This document shows positions 12,101 through 23,810 of a stretch of 64,000 nucleotides of DNA, one piece after another. Position 1 is the first letter of the stretch. Every line of letters starts with the position of its first letter. The translations under genes and the position numbers were made by a program. Under the pieces are notes generated by a model. The model saw nothing but the letters and a program-made list of their open reading frames with translations. It did not search any database and was not told where the DNA came from. Location of the stretch: positions 185,867-249,866 of the forward strand of contig NW_019091376.1 of assembly GCF_001949145.1 (NCBI RefSeq), written 5' to 3'. This DNA comes from Acanthaster planci. Its lineage: Eukaryota > Echinodermata > Asteroidea > Valvatida > Acanthasteridae.

Positions 12101-15100
12101 ACATGTATGCCTCATTTATAATTCCATCCACTGTATACTGCCAATTGGCCAAGTTAGGGTGTTCAAGCTTGCATTACGTTACAATTATCCAAAGTCCCAT
12201 GGGCTGTTGTGTGAGGAATATACATTTTGTCTGTCAATATCTAACACTGTACATGTACATGTGTGTTAGTCAGTGGATCGTGTTTTGTACATGTACATGT
12301 ACTGGCGTTAAAATCAGCAAGTTAGAACATGAAATGCTCAAAATAATGATGGCAATGCTGTATTTAGAATATACATGAACATGTACATGTCATATTGTGC
12401 ATGAGAATAGTTTGCAGAGATCTGGTTGGAATTTGAAGGGTTCAGGAAGATTGGAGTTAGAGACCCAATGAGACACTTGTGCACTCCTCTCTTGTTGAGG
12501 CATTTATACATGTATTACTAGCCATATCACTCTTAATGAAAGCTGAGTGATTATTTAGGATGTCTTCCTCATACAAAGTATTTCTGCAGGTTTAGAGGTA
12601 GGGTTACGGTACATTGATTTTATGTTGTAAAATTGTTTCGTCGGCCTTTTTGTGTGTGATAAATCTTCCTTGTTTGCTTTCCTTTCTATGCAAAAAGTAG
12701 CAACTGTACATGGATGAAATTGCATTCAATTTGTACATGGGTAATTCTAGAAATTAGGGATCCAAAAGTGTGACATTTTTGTGTCCCTGTTACATCTGAC
12801 CTTTGTTATTTGACATGGAAATATCACCAAAATTGATTTCAAGCTACATTTACATGTATTACTATTTATTTGGCAGGTAATTTTAATTCACCACTCATGA
12901 AATTAGAAAATGTGTTTCGAACTTACAAAATCATATGTCAGATGTGACAAGGATGCACAAAAAATGGACCTCTAATTTCTGAAATTACCCTCATGCATGT
13001 CCGGACATGTCCCCAAAACAAATTCCAAAGTTCTCATGCATATCCCTGTACTACATGTACATTGATACATCTGTGTAAGTCATGTAAGTGCATAACATTT
13101 CAAGCAGATGAAATACATGTACATGTAAGCATACTTCAATCATTATACAAGATTTACATGTATGAATCATCTGTGACATTTCACAGCAAACCGTATCCAG
13201 ATATGGACACACTCGGCGAGATGCTGATGTCGGTGGTGAAGCACTTTGGGTGAGTTCAGGATACAGTTCTTTAACCTTGGGCGATTATTGAAAAGCTTAA
13301 GCCATGTATGAATCACTTGGCTGTGGCTTGAAATTAGGCACAGATCTAGGGGAAGTGCATGCAGCCACAACCATTAAATTGTACACAATTTCAAGTCACG
13401 ACCAAGTGATTCTGACACGGCCTTGGATTACAAATTTGCTGAGCACAAATTAACATGTACTTAGCCAAAAAAGAGATTACTTACTAAAATGTTACTGGAT
13501 TGATACTGGTTATGATGGATTTTCAGCCTCTTTTTGCTTGGAGTCAATAGTGTAAATCTACATGTACTTCTGCTTATAGTACATGTATCTCTTTGATGTC
13601 CACTGACTGAACATTTGACTATACTAAAGTTCTGGAAATGTACTTTTGGAGGCGCCTTGGGAATAGTAAAAAAAAAAGAAACTTTAGAAAAATCAAATAA
13701 TTTAGAACGCACCTAAAACAACAAAAACAATAGAAGCATTAAATTTAAGGTGAACTGTGAACAATCTCCCCCAGAGGAAATCTTTTTTCCTGTGTAGTAG
13801 CCCATATGTTTGTGTATTTGAAAAAATACCTTCTAAGAAAGGGCAGAAATGAAACTNNNNNNNNNNNNNNNNNNNNNNNNNNNNNNNNNNNNNNNNNNNN
13901 NNNNNNNNNNNNNNNNNNNNNNNNNNNNNNNNNNNNNNNNNNNNNNNNNNNNNNNNNNNNNNNNNNNNNNNNNNNNNNNNNNNNNNNNNNNNNNNNNNNN
14001 NNNNNNNNNNNNNNNNNNNNNNNNNNNNNNNNNNNNNNNNNNNNNNNNNNNNNNNNNNNNNNNNNNNNNNNNNNNNNNNNNNNNNNNNNNNNNNNNNNNN
14101 NNNNNNNNNNNNNNNNNNNNNNNNNNNNNNNNNNNNNTGAATATCACCTGTGACCCCATCTTGTCTGGACCAATCATTTGCTGTTAATGCAGAATCCATA
14201 CCATGACCCACTCATGACTGAAACATAAAGTGAGCAGCATCCGTTGGATTGCAAAGTGTTGGTACCTCTGGACTTTTGGAACACAAATTACTTGAAGAAA
14301 AATGCAAAATGTTTATTTCAGAAATGTTTGACTTTGTACTTGAAGTTAAATTTTCTCTTGTAGATTCCAGTCGACTTATGGCCCTAATTCTCTTAAATTT
14401 TTTGAATAATTTTGTGAATGAATGACATTTTACTATGTCATTTCTGGCTCATCCAGAAACTGACCCTGGTTTATTCTAGTCCTCAGGTGTTTGGGGAAAT
14501 TTCAACTTTTACTGGCAAAATGGATTCTTGACATGCTGGAGGTATTTACTTTTTTTGGTAACAAGTTGTAAAGCCTAGATAATTGATAGATTCTCACCAA
14601 TAACAATTTTCCATTTCAAAACAGGTTAAAAAAGTTCATTGGCTTCGGGGTTGGAGCAGGAGCGAACATTCTGGCGAGATTTGAGGTAAGAACTTGGGCA
14701 GAAGGCAGATTCATCCTTGGTTCTCATGAGTGTTTGTCAGAAAATAAAGATTTCAGATTAAATGATGAACCTTCCCCCCACTAAAAGTAAGAGAAGAAAG
14801 CTCAGAAGTACATCCATCATGTGCGGCAAAACATCCACATGCTGTGTAATAATGCAGTCAGTGTCTCAGTTCTGGGCATTGATCTGTGTGATCAATATAT
14901 TGATCAAGGACACATGCACACACTGGCCAGGGCACTTGAAGAAATCAGTGGTCTGTTTTGCATCTGGGGCCTATTCGATCAAGCCCATATGGACTCGGAA
15001 AGCATAATTTATTCAGCCTTTATATTCTAAACTCCCTCTTTCGTCTTGTTGGTTGCCAAAATGGTCTCAAATTTGTATTTTAGTGATTCACTTGATGTAC

Positions 15101-18100
15101 TTGTATTCACAGTGCTGCATCATTGTGTTCTTTTTTGCTTTTATTTCAGTTGGCACATCCTCAGTTGGTTGAGGGACTGGTACTCGTCAACTGCACCTCC
15201 AAACCAGCCACATGGGGGGAATGGGGCCAACAAAAGGTAGAAGGATTTGAACTGACCAATGAGATTGCTGTGGCAGGGCTTTGTTTACTGGCTAGCCAAT
15301 CGTAGGCAATTGTTGCCAGCAGTTTCAGGAATACATCAGATCTACATTGGATTGTCAGTGTGGTTGATCATTTTTTTTGGTCTTTTCTGTGCTTGCCTGG
15401 ACAGCTTTCCTCATTTTATCTTCGCGGCAAGGGAATGACTTCCTACAGCCAAGAGTATCTTCTCTGGCACTACTTTGGAAAGGTAACTGAAGTGAATCTA
15501 TGCATGGGCATGACCCAAAGCATCAATATTCTCAGTATTCAGTATTCTACCAATTTCTTTACAAATTCACTGATCGTAATCACTATATGCTCTACTTCTG
15601 ATTGGCTTTGTTTTGACAGAGCAACTCATTTCACTTTTAGAGATGTATAGCCATGTCTAATTATTAATTAGTTTGACAAAAACTTTCTCAAAGTTTCCAA
15701 GCAAAAAGCATTGATTTCCACTCACTCAGTGCAAAGACAAACAAGATTTCCTGTGCAGTGTTTACGTGACTACTGTTCACCTTGTTTTGTTCTCGGCAGA
15801 AAACAATGGAGAGTAATCATGACCTGGTGACAGTCTTCCGGGAAAACCTGGCAAAGAGTGTCAATCCTTACAATCTGTCGCTATTTATCGACTCGTACAT
15901 CAGGTAACCCGATCCTGTGCATAATGTTATTCTTGAAATATTAACTGCCACCTACGTAACATGCGACCTGATCTGTGTGAATCAGTTGTGAGGCCATTTT
16001 TTTTCAGTACTTACATGTACATGTAGGTTTCATTAAAAAGAGTAAACTGGGTTTTTTGTTATCCTGATGAAAATGGAAATTACATGTATTTAGGGGAAAG
16101 AGTTGACAATAGTGGAGAGTTACTAGTGATCCACATAGTGCAAGATTCTTTTAACCCTTGGGGGCAGCCACGCCCCAAAACGAAGACTCTTTTCTCCACT
16201 TGGAGATTCTGATCACCGGGTCAGTTCCCGGTCATGCCTGAACCTGTGCGACTGTTTTATGGTAGCTAATGCATCCCTGAGGTCCCCTCTAACCCATTCC
16301 ATCATTCTGCTGCGGAAGTACAAGTAATACCAGGTCACAACGCAAACAGCCGCCAGTCAGCACATGTCTGTCAACAAAGAGATCCAGTTCCTGATAGAGA
16401 CCACATGGCCTCCTTGGGGTGACTGGTCTTTCAAGAATAGAATTTTAACTCGGCAGTGGTTGGGGTCTGGCCAGTGGGAGTTTACAGGCTTGTGGTGTAT
16501 GCCTGGGGTGAGGATTACAAAAAATCTTTGCCAAGTTGGCCCATTGAGAAAAAAGTTGTGACCATATTTGGTGATATGTGTCGATGTCTATCACTGCATC
16601 GTTGACACTTAAAGGTTGCTTTTAACTCGAAAGTTTCTGGTCACTTCTGGCTCATTTCCACCAAGTGCGTGTTCATTGAAGATTTCTCTTACAGGTTGTC
16701 AAATAGGTCCCGATTTTGGTAATGCCAACTCTTCTTGGTCTTTATGCATGGCCATGGAATTGATTGAAGTTGAGTTTCTCTCGTGTTTTAGATGCGAAAA
16801 ATATCTCAGATCACAAAGGAAGCTTCCCTGTTCGCTTGCTTGTGCTTGGCAGTGCAGTTTCTCCTGGGGTGGGTCCCCACCGGGGTCACAAGAGGGAAGA
16901 GATGGTACACTGAATTGTGGCCCAGATATTGCTCATTCTGCAACCCTGACCTGACCTCTCTTGGCCAATGAACCGGCTGCCCCAAGTCACCCCAGGGTCT
17001 TTCATGGCTGCTCCACTGCTCCTTGTAAACTTGAGTGCGTGTTTCTTTTTTTTCTCTTAACCAAAAACATTGCCAAATTCTTGTGGCATTTCAGACGGAC
17101 AGATCTGAAGATCAAGAGGGAGTTGGATCCAGTGAAGAAGAAGGCCACGCGGACACTGAAGGGGGCCATCATGCTGATTGGTGGGAGCAACTCGCCTCAC
17201 CTCAATGACACAGTAGGTGGTGCCCCTCGGTTGAAGGGCTTCTTGCATTGAAAGAGGAGAACAAAAAAAAAAAACCCAGACGGCTGTGATGTTTGTTTAG
17301 GGGGAACCATACCTTCAGCTTGTGGTGATTTTTAACCAGTCTTCATTTGGACCCTCTGCAGTCAGGTCAAAGTACATGTAAATTTTTTGCCCAAAGCAAG
17401 TGATGATGCATTAACCACTTCCTGCCAAGTGGAATTTGCGTGTGCGGGATGAGTTCCCAGGGGATTTTCAAGATTTTCCTCTCTCAAAATTGTTCACAGA
17501 TTCATAACTTCTTTCACTAGACGTTTACACCCACACCAATGACTGTCTGGTGGCTGCTCTAATCTGACAGGCAACCTCCATTGACGCCTGAGTATTTCAG
17601 CCAGGCCTGTCGCCTAGTGAAGAGAGCCCAGATTGTGCGGTGTTGCGTAATTTGCTTTGTTCCCAAAATTGGCCCAGTGCATTGCTGAATGCCAGTGGCG
17701 TCTTGTAAAATGCAGCTGGATTAGCGTGCAGCGGTACTTTATCACTCATCACTGGAGCGCTTTTGTCCCCACTGATAATCCGCTGGCACTGAATACCACA
17801 AGCAGTGGTACACCATTTCAAAGCAACGACGGATTACCTCTACTACTGCCTACTGAAAAATTATGGCAAATCCCAGCAGGTTCGCCTTTGTTCCAAGTTG
17901 TTACAAGGCCCAGCCCTTTGTCCAATTTTGGTTACCCTGGCTATGCGTACAAACCCAAGGTGCCCAGTTCCGGAAACCCGGAGGCAAGTGGTTAATATTC
18001 AACCTACCAGATCCTTCAAAATCTATTAGAAGGCATTGTGTGGGATTTGGCAAGGCACAGTCCAGCTCTTCCAGTACTTTATGCAGGGACTGGTTCCCCC

Positions 18101-21100
18101 TAAAAGCGTAAGCATAAAGAATGTGCCATTGGTTTATCGACTGTGGAAGGTTTCGGAGGGTCCAGGTAAGTTCCCTTTCCTCTTAATCCATACCCTCCCT
18201 CCTTTGTTTAGGTTGAGATGAATGCCAGACTGGACCCTGAGAACTCCACATGGATCAAAATGTCAGACTGCGGGGGCATGATCCTTGAGGAGCAGCCGGC
18301 CAAATTGTGCGAATCCTTCCGCCTCTTCTTGCAAGGCCTCGGATATGGTAAGAAGACCAACAGAGACAGTTTTGTTGAATGTGTTTGTGTGCTTGATGCC
18401 AATAGAGGGTGCACTTTTTATGGTTGCTGTCGTCCTAGAACAGGGCAACGTTATTCACAAACTGTGCCATAGTTCAGTAGGGCTCGTGGAATGATGACAT
18501 TAAGCTTTGCCTTCCTGGATTCTCTCCCATGGTGCGCCCCCATCTGGCTCCCATAATAAAGCACTCATGGACGCAGAGTATGAGGTCATCAGTACATTGG
18601 CCTATTAACTCAAATGCAAGCTAGTCAACAGTTGCTTGACTTGTCCACCAGAGATAGTTACATTGCTGGTTACCAATAGTCCCACATATCAAAACGTAAG
18701 AAGGGAGCCAGGAGTTCAAGTTGCAGTAATGATGACCACCGACCGTAGTGTGAGATGTTAGAAGTTTGATATTACCATATCTCTTACATATTCATGACCA
18801 AGAGCCAAACTCTCATTGGTCCATTCACTATCACGTGCAAGTCACTATTTTTACTGTTTACCAAGCACACCTTCAAGAATCTTCGCGCAAGTCAAATATG
18901 TGCCAGAACCAAACTATCAACCGTTACATGGGTTAAGTGTACATGTGCGTGCATGAGCGTAGCCCCTGCGACACTGTATGCATACCGCACATGAACATAC
19001 GAAGCCCAACTTTCCCTTTCCACTGAAATTTTAATGGCAACTGAATATTCCTGAGGTATGGTAAAACGAATATAAGATGGTTTATTTGCTGTGGATTCTT
19101 GCTATATGATTTGCTAGCTCGCCTAGATACATGTACATTTATTGGACTTGGAAAACCTCATTCCTTCGGCTCTGCCTCAGGAGCAAGTTCCTCAACTTCC
19201 AGTCCCTTGGGGAGCAAAATGTCAAATGTCAACCCTCAGACTATGTTCTAGCTGTATATTAGAGCACAGATGTAAGGTTTGTCAGAAAAGTAACCACCTG
19301 CAGGCTAGGCCCAATGTTGGTCAGTGCCCAATTTTTCAGTCTCTGGACATTTGTGCTTGGTGACCTGTGCATAGATTATATGTTGGGTGCCAGGAAAAGT
19401 CAACCAGTGGTTTTACTAATCAAAGCTGATTGAAGATGGCCCATTGTTCCTTAATGGAACCTGCTCACAATTGATTCAACTCACTCTTTATGCTCTTAGC
19501 TTTCACTTTTAAGCCTCACTTTGTTGGTACATGTATTCTGCCATCCCAGCGCCCTGCTCAAAAATTGGAAATTTACTCGCAGTGTTCTGATGCCGCTACA
19601 GTCTGAGTAGATTGTTCTCAGTGGCGCCCTCTATGGAGTGTCTGGCACACAAGTGTCAAGTCTGGCATGCATGGATGTTATTTGCTTTGTGTTAGTCTGC
19701 ATGTGAGTGTGGTTGGAGTGCATGTGAATTAAAAACGTGACTGGTTGTGTTTGACAAAACATAGCGACAAATTTTTTTTCGTTTCTCTGTTTGGGAGAGA
19801 AGAAAGTGACGAATTAATTGCTGACTTTGATGTTTGCACAAATATTTTAAAATTCTTTTTGTTTTCATAATTTCTTTTTATTATTTCTTGACTAATGAAA
19901 ATTTTTTTATGGATTTTGATTGCTGGCTGTTTTAGGAAAATCAGATAACAAAGTATCAAAGCTGTGCTGTAGGGAAATTAGTTCAAGCTTGTTCCTCTAT
20001 AGATGTATTGAACTGACAAAACAAAACGGCCACTCTGCTTACCTCCAAATATGGCAAGTGGCTTTGTATTTTCTGTCGGTGTTTCAGCCATCATCTTCCT
20101 TAAGTACATGTACATGTCAATGCGAGAGGCCAGTGGAAATGCCACCCCTAGCCGAGAGGTTGTCAGAATCAGGTTTTTTAAAGAGTGAAAGAAACCCACT
20201 TCATATGCCGGTAGTTCCCATGTTTACTCATATCCTACACTTTTAATGTCAAACACATGTATGAGTCGGACCTCTCTGGCGACTTTGAAGCATCATTTGT
20301 AGGTCAAGATGCACAAACCTCCGGGGGTGTGTTAAGAAAGAAGCTGCCTGTGAATATGAAATGGATGTGAACTGTGATATATTCCTTCCAGAGGACAGTT
20401 GAGTGCCATTACCGTAGCCCGCCCATGTTTAGTTCAGTTCCGCTGTCCCAAAAACATCCGTTTATTTTACAGGCCAAAGGGGACATGGCCCATGGACTTT
20501 TCTACATGTACGTGGTGGGAAAAAGTCTGACGAAATACATCATTCACTCTTTACAAATCACTCATGTAGCATTAAAAAAAGTAATGTCATTTTTTTCAAG
20601 CAGTTTTCATAGATGTTGATTTTTCACCCCTCTCTATGCTCTTTCCATCATTCTCCTTAATGTCGGATAGCTGATGGTGAGTTTCTTATACATGTACTAG
20701 TTTGATCCACAGAGAGCAAAATAGTGTGGCATGATTCAATCGGAGTGCCCCCCCCCAAACAATTTGCACAGTTACAACCTAAGTCTGTTTAGAAATTTAT
20801 TTATATTAAAAAAAATAATATTTTCTTTGCTATTGTGCCTTGAAAACTAGTACCCTCCGTGGCAGTGCCTTCGCAACCTGTTTTAATTTGTTCGTCTCCC
20901 GCTGTTCTTTTTAAGCTTTGTACGCCGCAGTTATTTTCTGTTTTTAGTTCATCCCACCTTGACATAACCAATTTAAGTTTTTCTCTTTTTGAATTGTTTG
21001 TGAAATTGTTTGGTTCTCAGCTATTCTTTCAACCAGGGGAAACAGAGGTTACATGTAACGGTTATTCATTTGATATGTAGTGGACTTCAATGTATGTACT

Positions 21101-22916
21101 CTTTATCATTAGGTTGAAAGGTAAAGCAGAGTTTCAGGTGTATTTAATTCTTAACTACATGCACATGTGTAAAATATTCCAGTTTCTTTTCTCACTTTTT
21201 TAAGTGTGTGCATGTAAGGCATGATTGGTCAATCTGCACAATCAACCCGATCACTCTGCCTGATTGGTTGATTCTCCTTGAAATCTCCAAGCTTAATTCC
21301 TTTTTTGGAAACAATCTGCCACAATTGTGAATGAGAAGGAAATGGCAATTGGCTGATGGTGGAACTAGCAACAAACCGTGCCATAAGATCCACCGATTGA
21401 TGCAAAAATCAAGCGATTGCACACATGGAAAGATCATACCCAGGTACAGGTTCACATACTTGCTGTGGTTTGGATGCTTGAGAAAGAGAGATATTTAAAA
21501 TACTGAATTAGACTATTAGCTTCGAACAAATCGCTAAACTGTGGACATGAAGGTGTCCTTTTCACAGGCTTAAGAGCAGTTATGCTAAGCTGCTTATCAT
21601 TTTCTACATGTTCTGCGTAGGAATCATCCATTTTTTCCAGTCATTTTCACAGGTGTACAAAATGTTCACTGTCGGAAGAGGTTGACTACCTGTGCACGCT
21701 GCGTCACCTGTGAAAAATGATGTCTGGCCAATCATTTCTTTGGCTCTCTTTTTTTTTGGGGGGGGGAGGACAGAGATAAGAGTTTGGTTTTCGGGTTCCT
21801 ATGGCAACGGATGGAGATTGCCAGCCAAAACGCTACATGCACATGTATGTAAATTATTTCGCTTGCAACTTCAGCTTGCCTGATTTTGGATCAGCACGTT
21901 CATTTCTTTCTGCCAGGCAGTCTCGCCGGCCATGCAGTTTCTTGGAACTGCATGTAGGTACATGTTTTTGAAGAGGGCACAAGTGTTTGTGAGATTATTC
22001 CATGAAGTAACGTGGATTATGGTCTGATGACAATACTGCGTGTTGAAAAGTGTGTTGACAAGTTGGAAAGTGTGTTGCCGTGTGTGTTGAAGCATTGCAT
22101 AATTAAGGCATGCAGTCACGCTTACGAACAATAGACCCATTGCGCCCTCTAAATCACGCGACTTGTAGTGGATATCAACCCCATCGCAACGTGTGTTTTG
22201 AGTGTTGTTACAACTAATACAGCCAAGTGAAGGTAGAGTACCCAGCACATCAGTAGTCTGAGTACGGTACCAACCATCGGCTTCATATTTGTTGAATGAT
22301 ACTTATGAAACACTTTGCATGTTTGTTGATATTGAATACCCACTCTGCAATACAAGTCACGTGACTTAACAGGTGCAATTGTTCTATTCAGTTGCAGCCA
22401 TGCAGGATCATATTGCAAAGGTTGTACCACAGGAACCTATTTATGCGTCACGTTGTGATGCTGGGTCAAATGTCAAAGTTGTGATGGCACCATAGAGTAC
22501 GGAAGTAAATACGTCACGCGCACACTTAGTGTGTAAAAGGCATTAGCACGAGAACCAGCGCGTGAACCAACATGCGTGCGTACTCCATTCGTTTGCACTG
22601 CACTTTCTTGTTCACAGTGACGTCACTCTTCGGTACTCTATTCCGGAATATGAAGACAATTTGAATCCCGTTAGTAATAAATTCTGTTATGATTGTCAGT
22701 GATACTACTGCCAGGAACTGGCTCCTCGCGCGCTCTTGTGTGAGCTATCCACGTGTCAAGTTTCCTTGAAAAGGATGTTGTCACTCTGTGTACTAATACC
22801 TTGCTTGGTTTGCAGTCTTGAAGATTCGTGCCACCAGGCCAGCTCAAAGCGCCGAGAGCTCTGACCTCCATGTCACTAGCAAGTCCAAGGGGGCACCCTC
22901 TCCCGTCTTTGTGTAG
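8905..22916 (+). CDS. NDRG: NDRG-family protein (N-myc downstream regulated), 11 coding exons
   Basis: I joined 11 coding exons by GT-AG sites and frame: 8905-9150, 9901-10000, 10592-10712, 13187-13249, 14625-14685, 15150-15236, 15405-15482, 15800-15903, 17095-17212, 18212-18347, 22816-22916. They sum to 1215 bases and 404 residues without a stop. The product has the NDRG alpha/beta-hydrolase fold. Family hallmarks are ITYHDIGLN (about 107-115), CFQGFFNFPDM (119-129), GFGVGAGANILARF (183-196), LVEGLVLVNC in exon 6 and WIKMSDCGG in exon 10. The nucleophile elbow reads G-V-G-A-G (185-189), with Gly in place of the catalytic Ser, as in other NDRGs, so no hydrolase activity is expected. Known family roles are in stress response, differentiation and trafficking in the cytoplasm. 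The 82-residue N-terminal exon is acidic and low in similarity. The C-terminus is short and lacks the phosphorylated repeats of NDRG1. Vertebrate NDRGs are usually about 350-395 residues. Which paralogue it matches cannot be told. Confidence 0.95.
9901..10000 (+). CDS. NDRG: NDRG exon 2
   Basis: AG at 9899-9900 and GTGAGT at 10001. It codes for residues 83-115, ending ITYHDIGLN, the first conserved strand and loop of the NDRG fold, plus one base of the next codon (phase 1). Confidence 0.93.
10592..10712 (+). CDS. NDRG: NDRG exon 3
   Basis: AG at 10590-10591 and GTAGGT at 10713. It completes H116 and codes for CFQGFFNFPDMTPILK and YHVNAPGQEQGA, the conserved block after the first NDRG loop. 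It ends in phase 2. Confidence 0.94.
10713..13186 (+). other. NDRG intron 3
   Basis: A 2.5 kb intron with ACATGT tracts (12250-12262, 12288-12302, 13112-13128). No exon or RNA gene is recognised inside it. Confidence 0.75.
13187..13249 (+). CDS. NDRG: NDRG exon 4
   Basis: A 63-base exon between ...TTTCACAG and GTGAGT. It codes for KPYPDMDTLGEMLMSVVKHF, which matches the family's Y-P-x-x-D-x-L block. The following intron contains the assembly gap, but the frame into exon 5 is intact. Confidence 0.93.
13299..13424. mobile_element. Short TIR element (CCAAGTGATTC family)
   Basis: The left arm 13299-13335 contains GAATCACTTGGCTGTGGCTT then GAAATT. The right arm 13387-13424 is its imperfect reverse complement. 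The whole is about 126 bases, in NDRG intron 4, with no coding capacity. Confidence 0.65.
13857..14137. other. Assembly gap (281 N)
   Basis: A run of N in NDRG intron 4. The frame between exons 4 and 5 is continuous, so no obligatory exon is missing, though an optional one could be hidden. Apparent open frames across the N run have no meaning. Confidence 0.99.
14625..14685 (+). CDS. NDRG: NDRG exon 5 (pseudo-nucleophile elbow)
   Basis: A 61-base exon between ACAG and GTAAGA. It codes for LKKFIGFGVGAGANILARFE. The GVGAG turn replaces the GxSxG elbow of active hydrolases, an NDRG family trait. Confidence 0.94.
15150..15236 (+). CDS. NDRG: NDRG exon 6
   Basis: TTTCAG before, GTAGAA after, 29 codons in phase 0. 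It codes for LAHPQLVEGLVLVNCTSKPA and then TWGEWGQQK, the conserved strand after the elbow helix and the W-x-x-W segment of NDRGs. Confidence 0.94.
15405..15482 (+). CDS. NDRG: NDRG exon 7
   Basis: GGACAG before, GTAACT after, 26 codons in phase 0. It codes for a cap-region peptide with LRGKGMTSYSQEYLLWHYFGK, corresponding to the family's L-x-x-H-x-F-G-K block. Confidence 0.93.
15800..15903 (+). CDS. NDRG: NDRG exon 8
   Basis: CGGCAG before, GTAACC after, 104 bases ending in phase 2. It codes for the cap helix segment ...VFRENLAKSVNPYNLSLFID..., including the conserved N-P-x-N-L-x-x-F-I motif. Confidence 0.94.
17095..17212 (+). CDS. NDRG: NDRG exon 9
   Basis: TTTCAG before, GTAGGT after, 118 bases returning to phase 0. 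It begins RTDLKIKREL (R-x-D-L block) and ends KGAIMLIGGSNSPHLNDT, the strand that in active hydrolases leads to the acidic residue. Confidence 0.94.
18212..18347 (+). CDS. NDRG: NDRG exon 10
   Basis: TTTAG before, GTAAGA after, 136 bases ending in phase 1. It contains WIKMSDCGGMILEEQPAKLC and FRLFLQGLGY, the conserved end of the NDRG fold. Confidence 0.94.
22129..22383. mobile_element. MITE family copy 1 (partner of 63265-63448)
   Basis: It shares ordered blocks with 63265-63448: ACAATAGACC.ATTGCGCCC at the left, ATATCAACCCCAT, GTACCCAGCACA, ATGAAACACTTTGC, and AATACCCACT...TCACGTGACTT at the right. The two ends are inverted repeats of each other (TCACGYGACTTGTA...GGATAT type). This copy is about 255 bases and has about 50 bases that copy 2 lacks. 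Confidence 0.8.
22491..22642. mobile_element. MITE-like element with about 26-bp TIRs
   Basis: The left TIR 22492-22517 starts ATAGAGTACGGAAG and ends CGTCAC. The right TIR 22617-22641, reverse complemented, starts ATAGAGTACCGAAG and ends GACGTCAC. The total is about 150 bases with no coding capacity, and the right TIR contains a TGACGTCA word. Confidence 0.65.
22816..22916 (+). CDS. NDRG: NDRG exon 11 (C-terminus and stop)
   Basis: TTTGCAG precedes it and the phase fits exon 10. It codes for a Ser-, Thr- and Lys-rich tail of 32 residues ending SKGAPSPVFV, then TAG at 22914-22916. The 4.5 kb intron before it leaves room for alternative last exons. The exact tail is inferred from frame and splice sites, not from conserved sequence. 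Confidence 0.82.
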
Positions 22917-23810
22917 GACCCCGTGGATTTGGTCTCGTTTTGGAGATGCTGGATGACAGCAGATACGCACAACGGAGGCATTTTCTTTTTGACTGTCTTG
23001 TCATTTGCAAGATTCAGAACCGAAATACTCATGATTTTAAACCCCCTGATGTTCCAGAGATTTTAGTATTGCCACCAGTTTAACAATGGTCCCTTTTGCA
23101 AGTCTTTAAGCTGTTTACAGGTTGGTTTTCTGATTGAAGACTCGTTTTTTTTCCATTTATCAAAATTCGTCACTTTTCTGAGTTCTTAATAATTGAACTT
23201 TTCAAACCTCAGTTGCTACTGGAATGCATCGTTATTATCCACCAGGAGATCTGTTACTGTTCCTCTCCTAGGGAATGGTGCACTTTTAAAAAACACCTGA
23301 CGATCCTGTACATATCAACTGTATATTTCAAGATTAGCCAACTTGCCAGACAGAGACAGTCGATTTTCGTTCACTCAAAGCATACTGGATAATGTGTACA
23401 CAAATTTTAATTCTATTTGTTATACAGAATTGTGTGCAACAAATCGTGTGCTGCTGTCTGTTATACACTTACCATTAGATACAAAATATTTTATGATGCG
23501 CTAATCAAGTTAAAGAATTAGATTTTATATATTAATTTAATGAAATGTCAGTTTTTGAAGCTTTGTGTTTGCTGAAACGTCTTCCTTTCAAATTAATTGT
23601 TATCGCATCTTGAGTTTCGTCATTTCATCTATAATTGAGTGGAATCAGAATTTATGGTTATGTAAATCAAATAAATCAGTTACAAAAAACTATAATTTTG
23701 TATTCAATGATAAAAAATAACTTGTATGCCAAATTGAGTTAGGTGGAGTTTTTAATGACATTTATGTAGGCACATTATTCTAAATAAAGGATGTTAGGAA
23801 TTTCAGGTTA
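22917..23810 (+). promoter_or_regulatory. Probable NDRG 3' UTR with two AATAAA signals
   Basis: AT-rich non-coding DNA after the NDRG stop. AATAAA occurs at 23670-23675 and 23783-23788. Either could end the transcript and both are in the right strand and order. No gene is seen here. Confidence 0.5.

Larger units (their letters stand above)
18348..22815 (+). other. NDRG intron 10 (4.5 kb)
   Basis: The largest intron of the gene. It holds the two TIR elements at 22129-22383 and 22491-22642, both close to the last exon. I recognise no other exon in it. Confidence 0.7.

Noticed and set aside
13702-14211. Open frames of 110-169 codons across the N run
   Set aside because: They consist mainly of undetermined bases.
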